Of a stretch of 64,000 bases of DNA, positions 50,037 to 61,062 are shown one piece after another. The stretch lies in NCBI RefSeq assembly GCF_005233875.1, contig NZ_SZPZ01000003.1:862489-926488 (forward strand), written 5' to 3'. The notes beneath the pieces are model-generated. The model was not told the DNA's origin, made no database searches, and saw nothing but the letters and a program-made list of their open reading frames with translations. The translations under genes were made by a program, and so were the position numbers. The stretch's first letter is position 1. The number at the start of each line of letters is the position of its first letter. The DNA is from Kribbella jiaozuonensis (GTDB taxonomy: Bacteria; Actinomycetota; Actinomycetes; Propionibacteriales; Kribbellaceae).

Positions 50037-51626
50037 ATGACCCTGCGACGTCTGGGCCTGTCCGCCCTCTGCATCTCCCTGACCCTTGGTGGCACGACTG
50101 CTGTCGCCACCCCGCCGACGCAGCATCTTCCGCTCGGCCCGGACAACCTCACCGAAACCCGCGACTCCCGCACGCAGCAGCCGGGTGTCACGCTGACGAC
50201 GATCGTCCGCGGCCAGACCGACGCCAAAGCCGGCTGGACCGTCGAGATCGCGATCCCCTCCTCCTCACCCGATCCGGACGCGCCCGCGGCCGCGATCTCC
50301 GACCAGGCCGGCGCGAACAAGGCCGCCGACAAGCTCCGCGCCGCGGGCCTCGAGCCGCGCGTCGAGGATGTGCCGACGCCGCGGCTCGCTGACGCGGGTG
50401 GGGGCAACCTCGGGTACCGCGTTCGGCTCGGGCTGTTCGCGAACAAGGTCGACGCCGATGCCCTGCGTACCAAGGTGATCGCGGCCGGGCTCAGCGGATC
50501 GAGCATCTACACCGGGTGGGACGGCGAGCCCGACGACATCGCCGGCTCGACCGGTCCTTGGCACGTACAGGTGCTGACGATCGACCCGAAGAAGTTCCGC
50601 GGCACGCTCGATGCGACGTACGGCTCGGATATCGAGCAGCGCGAGACGACCACCACGCTCGCGACGCTGACCGGCGCGACGGCTGCGGTCAACGCCGGGT
50701 TCTTTGTGCTCGACCCGAAGTCTGGAGCGCCTGGCGATGCGGCCGGTGTTGGGGTGTACGACGGGCGGCTGGTGAGCGAGGCGACCAATGGGCGGCCGGC
50801 GCTTGTGCTCGGTCCGCGTGGCACGTCTGTCGACCGGTTCACTTGGCGTGGGTCCGTTCGGGGCGTTGGGGCGTCGTTGCCGCTGGACGGACTGAACCGG
50901 GTGCCGGGGTTGATCCGCAACTGCGGCGGTACGGCGGACGACCTGCCGACCGCGAAGCCGATGCACGACACCACCTGCACCGACGCGGACGAGCTGATCG
51001 CGTTCGACGAGTCGTACGGCGTAAGCACGCCGAGCGGACCGGGTGCTGAGGTGCTGCTCGATCGGCGGGGGATCGTCACCGCGATCCGTACGACGACCCG
51101 CGGCGGGGCGATCCCTGAAGGCGGGCGGACTGTGCAGGCGATCGGCAACCTCGTGGGGCCGCTGCTGGCTGCGGCTAAGGTCGGTCGCCCGCTGTCGATC
51201 CGCTCGACGCTGCTCGATGATCGCGGGCGTCCGGTGTCGCTGTCCCGCCGTACGACGATCGTCAACGGGGGACCGGAGTTGGTCCGCAACGGGCGGGTGT
51301 TTGCCACCGCGGCCGCGGACGGGATGGTGCAGGACACGCCGAGCTTCTACTACGGCTGGGTCCACAAACGAAACCCGCGCACGATCGCCGGCGTAGACGA
51401 CCACGGCCGCACAGTCCTGATCACCGCCGACGGCCGCAACGTGAACAGCCTCGGGCTGTCGATCTCCGAAGCTGCCGCGGTAGCCAAGTCCTTCCACCTA
51501 ACCGAAGCCATCAACCTCGACGGCGGCGGCTCCACCACAATGGTTGCCAACGGCAAAGTACTGAACACCCCATCAGACGCCACCGGCGAACGCCCGGTCG
51601 GGGACGCCCTGGTCATCACGAAGTAG
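50037..51626 (+). CDS. Secreted phosphodiester glycosidase (NAGPA/DUF2233-like) with SPOR-like region
   Basis: 529 residues. The signal peptide is LSALCISLTLGGTTAVA. A SPOR-like peptidoglycan-binding region follows (about 70-160: WTVEIAIPS, NKAADKLRAAGLEPRVEDVP, YRVRLGLFANKVDADALRTK). The C-terminal NAGPA/phosphodiester-glycosidase domain (about 170-529) has the hallmarks TAAVNAGFF and INLDGGGSTTMVANGK. The mammalian relative removes GlcNAc from GlcNAc-1-phospho-mannose; bacterial ones act on sugar-phosphodiester polymers. The SPOR part may tether it to denuded septal glycan. AGGA precedes the ATG. Confidence 0.88.
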   Translation: MTLRRLGLSALCISLTLGGTTAVATPPTQHLPLGPDNLTETRDSRTQQPGVTLTTIVRGQTDAKAGWTVEIAIPSSSPDPDAPAAAISDQAGANKAADKLRAAGLEPRVEDVPTPRLADAGGGNLGYRVRLGLFANKVDADALRTKVIAAGLSGSSIYTGWDGEPDDIAGSTGPWHVQVLTIDPKKFRGTLDATYGSDIEQRETTTTLATLTGATAAVNAGFFVLDPKSGAPGDAAGVGVYDGRLVSEATNGRPALVLGPRGTSVDRFTWRGSVRGVGASLPLDGLNRVPGLIRNCGGTADDLPTAKPMHDTTCTDADELIAFDESYGVSTPSGPGAEVLLDRRGIVTAIRTTTRGGAIPEGGRTVQAIGNLVGPLLAAAKVGRPLSIRSTLLDDRGRPVSLSRRTTIVNGGPELVRNGRVFATAAADGMVQDTPSFYYGWVHKRNPRTIAGVDDHGRTVLITADGRNVNSLGLSISEAAAVAKSFHLTEAINLDGGGSTTMVANGKVLNTPSDATGERPVGDALVITK

Positions 51627-51637
51627 CCGACGCGCTC

Positions 51638-51666
51638 GCACGCGGGGGTGACCAGCCGCCGCGTGC
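51638..51666. terminator. Possible hairpin terminator between convergent genes
   Basis: GCACGCG (51638-51644) and CGCGTGC (51660-51666) pair around 15 nt; an alternative GCGGGGG/CCCCCGC pairing overlaps it. It lies in the 70-nt gap between convergent stops. There is no U-tract. Confidence 0.35.
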
Positions 51667-51696
51667 CCCCGCAGCCGACCCTCGCACGGGGCCTCT

Positions 51697-52107
51697 TCAG
51701 TCGCGGGCGGCGATTCGGTCCAGGTTGGTCCAGGGGAGGACTCGTGCGGCGACGACGGTTCGGTGCTCGAGTTCGGCGTGTAGGAGTCGATGCACCCCGT
51801 CCAGGATCGTGAGCCGGTCGTCGGGTCGGCGTACGACGTCCAGCGGATGGCTTAGATCGGCGGCCAGAGTGCGTTCGTACTGGTCGCGGTACGTGACCGG
51901 AGCCGCCGCCACCTGGTGGGGCGTGAGTTGGAACGGGCGGTCGGCGTACGCCCAGAACGGCAGGTCGAGATGATGGGCCAGGTCGGTGACCGGCAGCTCA
52001 ATCACCGGCAGGTCGAGGGCGTGCAGGAGGTCGAGGTCCCAGTGGAAGTCCAGGATGTACGCCGTCAGCTCCGGCGGTACCGCCAGCGGGAACGGCCGTC
52101 GCGTCAT
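51697..52107 (-). CDS. Small protein with ParB/Srx-like core
   Basis: 136 residues. The middle and end read like a minimal ParB/sulfiredoxin-type fold: IELPVTDLAHHLDLPFWAY, then LTILDGVHRLLHAELEHRTV, where DGxHRL is the family's signature DGxHRxxA, then VAARVLPW. No HTH or CTP-binding domains are present, so it is not a partition protein. The start at the ATG at 52107 overlaps the gntR stop (ATGA), linking it to the regulator of the sugar-acid operon. Function unknown. Confidence 0.65.
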   Translation of the reverse strand: MTRRPFPLAVPPELTAYILDFHWDLDLLHALDLPVIELPVTDLAHHLDLPFWAYADRPFQLTPHQVAAAPVTYRDQYERTLAADLSHPLDVVRRPDDRLTILDGVHRLLHAELEHRTVVAARVLPWTNLDRIAARD

Positions 52108-52796
52108 TCGTAGATGCGGCGCAGTCGTAGCGTCATCGAGTTTTCGATGTGTTGGGTCATGGCCGCCTCTGCGCCGGCCGGGTCGCCGGACGTGATTGCC
52201 TCGACCAGCATCCGGTGTTCGGTCAGGACCTCGGGGCCGATGTCGCGGTTGTAGTGCAGGCGGAAGATGTGTAGGTGGCAGTGGGTGCGTTCGAAGGCGA
52301 GGCGGACCTGTTCGCTCCCCGATAACGACGTGATCAGCGTGTGGAAGCGGTTGTCGTGGGCGGTGAGGGACTTGTAGCCGGCGTAGTCGATTGATGTTGG
52401 CTCGACTGCGTTTGCCAGTTCCGAGCGAAGCCGTTCGATCCCCGACGGAGAGATCAGTTCGGCGGCGCGCCGCGCGGCCCACGGTTCGAGGAGGAGGCGG
52501 AAGCGGTACAGGTCGTCGAACTCGTCCAGCGTCAGCAGCGGCGTCGCTCGGTAGCCCTTCAGTGGCTCCTTGACCGCCAGGCCCTCCGACTCCAGTCGGG
52601 CCAGCGCCTCCCGGACCGGCGTCGACGACACCTGGAACTCGCGCGCCAACCCGTCGATCGAGATCCGCGCCCCGGGTCTGATGACGTGGTCCATCAGCAT
52701 CGTCTTGATGGCCTCGTAGACGTCGTCGGCGAGCATCTGCCGCCGTAGGACCCGCCGGTCCACCTGCGCCTCCATCGGCCCCAACGCGTCAGCCAT
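52104..52796 (-). CDS. GntR-family regulator, FCD (FadR) type
   Basis: 230 residues. Winged helix at about 20-85: DVYEAIKTMLMDHVIRPGAR, IDGLAREFQVSSTPVREALA, RLESEGLAVKEPLKGYRAT. The FCD helical ligand domain has metal-binding residues in SLTAHDNRFHTLI (D..H) and later histidines (EHRMLVEAI, MTQHIENSM). FCD regulators commonly bind sugar acids or carboxylates. It is divergent from the uxaA-like operon, which it probably represses until the acid substrate appears. GGAGAC lies before the ATG at 52796; upstream in-frame codons to 52859 run into the operator region. Confidence 0.92.
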   Translation of the reverse strand: MADALGPMEAQVDRRVLRRQMLADDVYEAIKTMLMDHVIRPGARISIDGLAREFQVSSTPVREALARLESEGLAVKEPLKGYRATPLLTLDEFDDLYRFRLLLEPWAARRAAELISPSGIERLRSELANAVEPTSIDYAGYKSLTAHDNRFHTLITSLSGSEQVRLAFERTHCHLHIFRLHYNRDIGPEVLTEHRMLVEAITSGDPAGAEAAMTQHIENSMTLRLRRIYE

Positions 52797-52864
52797 CAGC
52801 TGTCTCCGGAATCTGGTCGCGCCCTTGACCCCACCGGTCAGGTTTCGGCAGGGTAACACTGGTA

Positions 52865-52883
52865 ATCATGCATCATGCACGAT
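52865..52883. promoter_or_regulatory. Probable GntR operator of the sugar-acid operon
   Basis: ATCATGCAT-C-ATGCACGAT is a 19-bp imperfect palindrome (one mismatched pair between the 9-bp arms), placed between the divergent gntR and uxaA-like genes. No -35/-10 pair stands out. Confidence 0.5.
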
Positions 52884-52918
52884 TCCGCCCAGAGCAAGCT
52901 ATGGGAAGGCGCGAACGA

Positions 52919-55633
52919 ATGGTGAGGTTCGAAGAGGTCGGCGTTCTGCCCGAGCCCGGGGACAACGTCGCGATCGCCTCCCGGCGGCTGGAGGCCGGTA
53001 CCGAGGTCGAGTTGGACGGTACGACGGTGACGCTGCCACACACCGTGCTCGAAGGCCACCGCTTCGTGGTCACCCCGACCGGCACCGGTGACGCGCTGAC
53101 CTCGTGGAACACCGCGTTCGCCCGCGCCTCCCGCGACCTGGTCCCCGGTGACTATGTGTGTACGCCGACCAGCCTCGCCGCCGTCACCGCCCGCGGCGTC
53201 GAGGGCCTGCCGGCAGAGCCGTCCGCGACCAACGAGCCCCTCGACCCGTACGAGCTGGACGAGTCCGCGCTCAGCTTCGGTGCCCAGGTGACCAGCGTCG
53301 AGCAGCCCGGCACGTTCCTCGGCTACCCCCGCGAACTTGGCCCGGCCGGCACGCGCAACCACGTCGTACTGATGGCGACCAGTTCGCGCAGCAGCGGGTT
53401 CGTCACCGAGCTCGCGCGGCGCTTCGACGGCGCGGCGGCCGGCGACGGCGTCGTACCGGTCGCGCACACCGAGGGCGGCGAGGACGACGTACCGAACAAC
53501 CTGCACTTCCTGCTCGCCACGCTGGCCGGCTTCACGCTGAACCCGAACGTCGGCGCCGTCCTGATCGTCGACACCGAGGGCGACGTCGTCTCGGGCCGGG
53601 CGATCAAGGATTTCATGGCCGAGCACGGCTACCCGTCGATCAAGGTCCCGCACGCGTTCTTCACCCGGAAGGCCGGTTTCGAGCACGACCTGACGATCGC
53701 GGGCGCGCTGATCGAGCCGTGGCTGCCGGTCGTCGACGCGCAGCAGCGCGAGGAGGTCCCGCTGGCGGATCTGAAGATCGCGTTGCAGTGCGGCGGCTCG
53801 GACGCGTTCTCCGGCATCTCGGCGAACCCGCTCGCCGGTCAGGTCAGCGCTGAGCTGATCCGGCACGGAGGTACCGCGGTGCTCGCGGAGACCGACGAGC
53901 TGATCGGCGCCGAGCCGTACGTACTGAAGAACGTCCGCGACCTCGCGACCGCGAAGAAGTTCCTCGCCACGATCAAGTCGTTCAAGGAACGCGTCGGCTG
54001 GCACGGCCACACCGCCGAGGGAAACCCGTCCGGCGGCAACGTGTACCGCGGGCTGTACAACATCGTGCTGAAGTCGATCGGTGCCGCGCGCAAGCTTCCG
54101 CGCGAGGTCCGCCTCGACCACGTCATCGAGTACGGCGAACCGCTGCCCGGCAACGGCTACATCTTCATGGACAGCCCGGGTAACGACCTGGAATCGGTGG
54201 CCGGTCAGATCGGCAGCGGCTGCAACCTGATCTTCTTCACCACCGGCAACGGCTCGATCACCAACTTCCCGTTCGTGCCCACGCTCAAGTTCGTCACGAC
54301 CAGCGCCCGGTACGAGCGGTTGCATGCCGAGATGGACGTTGACGCAGGCAAGTATCTGACCGGTACGCCGATGGCGGACCTGACCGCGGACACGTTCGGC
54401 CTCACGATCCGGGTCGCCTCCGGGGAGAAGAGCGCGGGCGAGCGGGCCGGCCACAGCCAGGTGTCGATCTGGCGGAACTGGAAGCAGGTCGGCCCGGTCG
54501 AGGGGATCTCGATCACCACCGACGGCCGGATGAGCCGCAAGCTGACCGACCTCCCGGCCGAGGATCGCGACGCCCCGCTCGACGGCCTGCCGCACACCGG
54601 GCTGACGTCGGACGCAAAGACCTCCACGGAGCTACTACGGGTCGACGACAGGTTGGTGCCCGAGGCGGTCGGCCTGATCCTTCCGACCAGCCTTTGCTCC
54701 GGCCAGATCGCGCTACGCATCGCAGCCCAGGCGGAGCTGGAGAAATGGGCCGGGAACGCCGTCACCCGGATGGTCGCTCTCCCGCACACCGAGGGCTGTG
54801 GCAGCAGTGGTGGCGCGTCCGAGGAGACGTTCGCGCGGATCATGCTCGGCTATCTGCTGCATCCGAACACCCGGATGGCGCTGCTGCTCGAACACGGCTG
54901 CGAGAAGACCCACAACGACTACTTCCGCTCGCGACTCGTCGAGGCCGGCGCCGACCCGTCCCGCTTCGGCTGGGCGAGCATCCAGGCGGATGGCGGTCTC
55001 GATGCAGTCGGCGAGAAGGTGAAGGACTGGTTCAGCAGCTTCGACCTCACCGCTCCGGCTGACGAGCGCGGGGACCTCGGTGCGCTTACCGTCGGCCTAG
55101 AAGCGCGAGGTTCGTTCTCGGATGCGACTGCCGAGGCGTTCGCGTTGATCGGCCGCGAGATCGTGGGCTCGGGCGGTTCCGTCGTACTGTCGTCGCGTGG
55201 TGCTCTGCTTGCGCATGACGGGTTCCGTACTGCGGCGTTCGGGTCGGCGGATCCGGTCGGGCCGACTGTCGCGCACGGGCAGCGGCTCGCGGCGCCGGGT
55301 TGGCACGTGATGCGGATGCCGGGGACGGACTGGATGGAGACCGCGACCGGCTTCGGCGCGACCGGTGTCCAGCAGGTCCTCGCGCATGTTGCCGGCGGCA
55401 CCTTGTCGGCGCAGCGGTTCGTACCGGTCGTTGAGTTCAGCAACGACCCGGAGACGGTCGCGACGTACGGAGACGACCTGGACGCGGTCGCCACCGGTGA
55501 CGCGGCCGAGCAGGCGCGGATCGGGCTCGACACCATCGCCGCGGTCGCCAGCCGCCGGCTCGTCCCCAAAGCAGTTGCCTCCGGCAATGTCGGTTTCCAG
55601 ATCACCCGTGGTCTGCTCGGTACGTCGATGTGA
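52919..55633 (+). CDS. Double-length UxaA-family dehydratase with internal duplication
   Basis: 904 residues, nearly twice a normal altronate/galactarate dehydratase. Order: SAF domain (about 5-90); first UxaA unit with a core at about 140-260 and a C-terminal module at about 285-545 (ALQCGGSDAFSGI, MDSPGNDLESVAGQIGSG, FFTTGNGS, MDVDAG); second, shorter unit with a core at about 580-710 and a C-terminal module at 720-860 (SGGSVVLSSRGALL, MPGTDWMETATGFGATGV, EFSNDPETVA). The metal-site cysteines of the family are present only in the second core (C593 in TSLCSG, C627 in HTEGCG, C661 in HGCEKT). The matching first-core positions read TSSRSSG, HTEGGED and DTEGD. A split composite active site is likely. 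Start ATG 52919, GGAAGG nine nt upstream. Confidence 0.88.
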   Translation: MVRFEEVGVLPEPGDNVAIASRRLEAGTEVELDGTTVTLPHTVLEGHRFVVTPTGTGDALTSWNTAFARASRDLVPGDYVCTPTSLAAVTARGVEGLPAEPSATNEPLDPYELDESALSFGAQVTSVEQPGTFLGYPRELGPAGTRNHVVLMATSSRSSGFVTELARRFDGAAAGDGVVPVAHTEGGEDDVPNNLHFLLATLAGFTLNPNVGAVLIVDTEGDVVSGRAIKDFMAEHGYPSIKVPHAFFTRKAGFEHDLTIAGALIEPWLPVVDAQQREEVPLADLKIALQCGGSDAFSGISANPLAGQVSAELIRHGGTAVLAETDELIGAEPYVLKNVRDLATAKKFLATIKSFKERVGWHGHTAEGNPSGGNVYRGLYNIVLKSIGAARKLPREVRLDHVIEYGEPLPGNGYIFMDSPGNDLESVAGQIGSGCNLIFFTTGNGSITNFPFVPTLKFVTTSARYERLHAEMDVDAGKYLTGTPMADLTADTFGLTIRVASGEKSAGERAGHSQVSIWRNWKQVGPVEGISITTDGRMSRKLTDLPAEDRDAPLDGLPHTGLTSDAKTSTELLRVDDRLVPEAVGLILPTSLCSGQIALRIAAQAELEKWAGNAVTRMVALPHTEGCGSSGGASEETFARIMLGYLLHPNTRMALLLEHGCEKTHNDYFRSRLVEAGADPSRFGWASIQADGGLDAVGEKVKDWFSSFDLTAPADERGDLGALTVGLEARGSFSDATAEAFALIGREIVGSGGSVVLSSRGALLAHDGFRTAAFGSADPVGPTVAHGQRLAAPGWHVMRMPGTDWMETATGFGATGVQQVLAHVAGGTLSAQRFVPVVEFSNDPETVATYGDDLDAVATGDAAEQARIGLDTIAAVASRRLVPKAVASGNVGFQITRGLLGTSM

Positions 55634-55644
55634 AAGGCCTGTCA

Positions 55645-56538
55645 ATGCACTTGGTCCGTTATCTGTCCCCGATCGACGGTCGCCCGATCCCTGGTGTGCG
55701 CACCGGAGACACGGTGGCATCGCTTCCCGGCATCAACACGTTCGCGGAGCTGCTGCAACTCCCGCTCGAGGACCTGCAGGGCGCGGTCGGGAAGCTGGGG
55801 GAGGGCGAGCCGGTCGAGGGGCTGAAGTTCCTGCCGCCGCTCGACGGCCGTGGTGAGGTCTGGTGCGCGGGTGTGACGTACGAGCGGTCGCGCGGCGCCC
55901 GGATGGAGGAAAGCACCGAGCAGTCGGTCTACGACAAGGTCTACAGCGCCGACCGGCCCGAGCTGTTCCAGAAGGCGCCGGCCTGGCGGGTCGTGGTGGA
56001 CGGCGAGCCGGTCGGGATCCGGTCCGACTCCGGTCACGACGTACCGGAGCCGGAGCTCGCGGTGGTTGCCAACAGCCACGGTCAGATCGTCGGGTTCACG
56101 GTCTGCAACGACATGAGCTCGCGCTCGATCGAGGGCGTCAACCCGCTGTACGTACCGCAGGCGAAGCTGTTCGCGGGCGGCTGCGCGCTCGCGTCGGGGA
56201 TCCGCCCGGTGTGGGAGGTTTCCGATCCGAAGAACCTCGACATCCGGTTGGTGATCGAGCGTGACGGCGCGGAGGTGTTCGCGGACACCACGTCGACGGC
56301 GAAGCTGGTGCGGGATCTCCAGGACCTGATCGACGTACTGTTCCTGCCGAACGACTTCCCCGACGGCGTGATCCTCGCGACCGGGACCGGCATCGTTCCC
56401 GAGCTGGACTTCGCGCTCGCCGAGGGCGATGTCATCACGATCACGATCGACGAGGTCGGCACCCTCACGAATACCGTGGCCGTAGGCCGGGAACCGTTCG
56501 CGTTCCTCGCCACCGACAACCTGGAGGGAACCCGATGA
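55645..56538 (+). CDS. FAH-fold 2-keto-3-deoxy sugar-acid dehydratase (KdaD-like)
   Basis: 297 residues of the fumarylacetoacetate-hydrolase family. VWCAGVTYERSRGARMEEST, the Mg-binding acidic motif in VPEPELAVVANS, FTVCNDMSSRSIEGVNPLYV and PQAKLFAGGCAL match archaeal and bacterial 2-keto-3-deoxy-D-arabonate dehydratases more than classic FAH. Predicted reaction: a 2-keto-3-deoxy-pentonate to 2-oxoglutarate semialdehyde. The aldehyde dehydrogenase encoded next would finish the route. GAAAGG precedes the ATG at 55645; a GTG at 55630 overlapping the previous stop is possible. Confidence 0.86.
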   Translation: MHLVRYLSPIDGRPIPGVRTGDTVASLPGINTFAELLQLPLEDLQGAVGKLGEGEPVEGLKFLPPLDGRGEVWCAGVTYERSRGARMEESTEQSVYDKVYSADRPELFQKAPAWRVVVDGEPVGIRSDSGHDVPEPELAVVANSHGQIVGFTVCNDMSSRSIEGVNPLYVPQAKLFAGGCALASGIRPVWEVSDPKNLDIRLVIERDGAEVFADTTSTAKLVRDLQDLIDVLFLPNDFPDGVILATGTGIVPELDFALAEGDVITITIDEVGTLTNTVAVGREPFAFLATDNLEGTR

Positions 56539-57982
56539 CGCAGGACACCACGCCGGCCGAGCTCGAGCAGGCACTGGCTGCGGCTTCCGCGGCGGCTCCC
56601 GCGTTCGGCGCCTCCGAGCCTGCCGTCCGCGCGGGCTGGATCCGGGCGGTGGCCGATGCACTCGACGCCGCGTCCGACGAGCTGGTCCCGATCGCGATGC
56701 GCGAGAGTTCGTTGCCTCAGGCCCGGTTGACCGGCGAGGTTGCCCGCAGCACCGGCCAGCTGCGGATGTTCGCGGACGTCCTTGAAGAAGGCTCGCTGCT
56801 GGAAGTCATCATCGACACGGCCGACGCGCAGGCCAAGCCCGTACCGCGGCCCGACCTGCGGCGCGTACTCGTGCCGCTCGGCCCGGTCCTGGTATTTGCC
56901 GCCAGCAACTTCCCCTTCGCGTTCAGCGTCTGCGGCGGCGACACCGCCTCCGCACTGGCGGCCGGCTGCCCGGTCATCGTCAAGGCGCACCCCGGCCACC
57001 CGGAGCTGTCCGCGCGGACCGCCGAGGTGATGATCGAGGCGCTCAAGACCGCCGGCGCCCCGGACGGAACGTTCGGCCTGATCGCCGGCTTCGACGTCGG
57101 CGTCACCGCGCTGAAGGACCCGCGCATCACCGCAGCCGGCTTCACCGGCTCGGTCCCGGCCGGCAAGGCGCTGCACGAGATCGCGGTCACCCGCCCCGAG
57201 CCGATCCCCTTCTACGGCGAACTCGGCAGCCTCAACCCGGTTTTCGTCACCCAAGCGGCGATCGATGCCCGTGGCAAGGACATCGCCGGCGGGTACGTCG
57301 GTTCGTTCACGCTCGGCGTCGGACAGTTCTGCACCAAGCCCGGCCTGCTCTTCCTGCCGACCGGCCACGGCCTGCAGGAGCAGCTCGTCGAGGCAGTCGG
57401 CGGAGTCGCCGATGCGCCGATGCTCAACGATCGCATCAAGGACGGCTTCAGCTCCGGCCTCGACCGCCTCGAGAAGGTCGATGGCGTCCGAGTCTGGTCC
57501 GCCGGTGCCGCAACCCTGTTGCAGACCACGGTCACCGAGCTGCTCGCCCGCCGCGACGAGATCCTCGAAGAATGCTTCGGCCCCGTTTCGATCGTCGTCG
57601 AGTACGACGGCATCGACCAGCTCAAGCAGGCTGTCGAAGCATTCGAGGGCAACCTCACCGCGACTCTTCACGCGGAGGACGCGGACGCCGACCTGGCCCG
57701 CGAACTCCTCCCGCTCCTGACCGCCCGCGCCGGACGCGTGCTGTGGAACGGCTGGCCGACCGGCGTTGCCGTGTCCTGGGCACAGCACCACGGCGGCCCG
57801 TTCCCGTCGACGGTCGGCTCGATCCATACCAGCGTCGGCGTGACGGCGGCGCGGCGGTTCCAGCGTCCGGTCGCGTACCAGGACGCTCCCGATGCGGTGC
57901 TGCCCGACGTACTGAAGGACTCGAACCCGGCCGGTATCAGCCGCCGGGTGAACGGGACCGTGACCACAGACGAGGTGACGCG

Positions 57983-57986
<4 letters not shown>
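56535..57986 (+). CDS. Aldehyde dehydrogenase, probable 2-oxoglutarate semialdehyde dehydrogenase
   Basis: 483 residues. The ALDH catalytic set is visible: N125 in FAASNFPFAF, K150, E229 in PFYGELGSLNP and nucleophile C266 in GVGQFCTKPG. The FYGELGSxNP and GQFCTKPG forms and the SVCGGDTASALAAGCP loop are those of the NADP-linked 2-oxoglutarate semialdehyde dehydrogenases of sugar-acid pathways. Product: 2-oxoglutarate. Overlaps both neighbours by 4 nt (ATGA). Confidence 0.92.
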
Positions 57987-59760
<1,774 letters not shown>

Positions 59761-59761
<1 letters not shown>

Positions 59762-61062
59762 TGAGCTGGGGACCCTTCGAGGCCGTCCGCGGGCTCCGGC
59801 CGTCCGGCACCCTCCCACAGGTGACGCCGATCAGGCGGATCCTGTCGGACGTGCAGACCTCGGCCGATCCGTACGCCGAAGCACGTGCCGCGCTCGAACC
59901 GCTCCGGGATCGGATCCTGCCCGACGCCCGGATCGCGGTGACTGCGGGCAGCCGGGGCATCCGCGATCTCGTGCCGGTGGTGAAGGCCGCCGTCGACTGG
60001 CTGAAGGATGTCGGCGCGGCGCCGTTCGTGATCCCGGCGATGGGGTCGCACGGTGGCGCGACCGCGGACGGGCAACGCGAGATGCTCGAAGGGCTCGGCG
60101 TCACGCCCGAGTCCATCGGCTGCCCGATCGAAGCGACGATGGAGACCGTGGTCGTCGGCACGCTCGACGACGGCACCGAGATCCACCACGACGCGATCGC
60201 CGCGAAGGCTGACGGCGTACTCATGGTGAACCGGGTCAAACCGCACACCGACTTCCACGGGCAGATCGAGAGCGGGATCGCGAAGGTCCTCGCCATCGGC
60301 CTCGGCAACCATCGCGGTGCCGCGTCGTTGCACGCCGGCGGCATCCCGTCGCTGGGCGGCAACATTGAGGCCGCGGCCCGGATGGTCGTTGCACAGGGCA
60401 AGATCCTCGGCGGCCTCGCGATCCTGGAGAACTCGCTCGACGAGACCGCATCGGTCGAGTTCGTCGAGTCCGACGGGATCGCCGGCGCGGCCGAGAACGC
60501 CTTGCTGCAAAGGGCGTCGAGCATGCTCGGGCGGCTGCCGTTCGACGAGCTCGACGTACTGGTGATCGATGAGCTGGGCAAGGACAAGTCCGGCGCCGGG
60601 ATGGACACCAACGTGATCGGCCGGTGCTGGGTGCACGGGATCCCGGAGTTCGAGTCGCCCTCGATTGCCACGATCAGCGTGCACTCCCTGTCGCCGGCAT
60701 CGCACGGGAACGCGTCCGGGCTCGGCCTGGCCGATGTCATCCCGGCGCGGCTGCTGGAACAGATTGACCTCCGCGCCAGCTACGTGAACGCGCTGACGTC
60801 CGGCGCCGGAGGTGCGCGGCGTTCGCGGCTGCCGATGGTGATGGAGGACGACGAGGCCGCCGTACTCGCGGCCGTGACGATGTGCGGGCGACGGCACTGG
60901 TCCGAGCTGCGGCTGGCCCGGATCAAGGACACACTGTCTCCGCACGAGCTGATGGTGACGCCGGCGCTGCTGAACGAGGCGGCCGAGCGTTTCGACCTGG
61001 AGATCACCGGTACGGCGCGCGATCTGACGTCGGCCGGGAGCCTCGGACCTTGGAGCGAGTGA
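59761..61062 (+). CDS. LarA-like (DUF2088) nickel-pincer racemase/epimerase homologue
   Basis: 433 residues with a LarA N-terminal domain: IAVTAGSRGIRDLVPVVKAA, PAMGSHGGATADGQREML (catalytic-His-type SHGG) and VNRVKPHTDFHGQIESGIAK. The C-terminal lobe has LVIDELGKDKSGAGMDTNVI. LarA relatives racemise or epimerise 2-hydroxy acids, including lactate, malate and gluconate, using a nickel-pincer nucleotide; LarB/C/E genes are not in the window. Here it may epimerise C2 of the aldonic acid or racemise a lactate product for the oxidase. Start ATG 59761 shares a base with the previous stop (TGATG). Confidence 0.85.
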
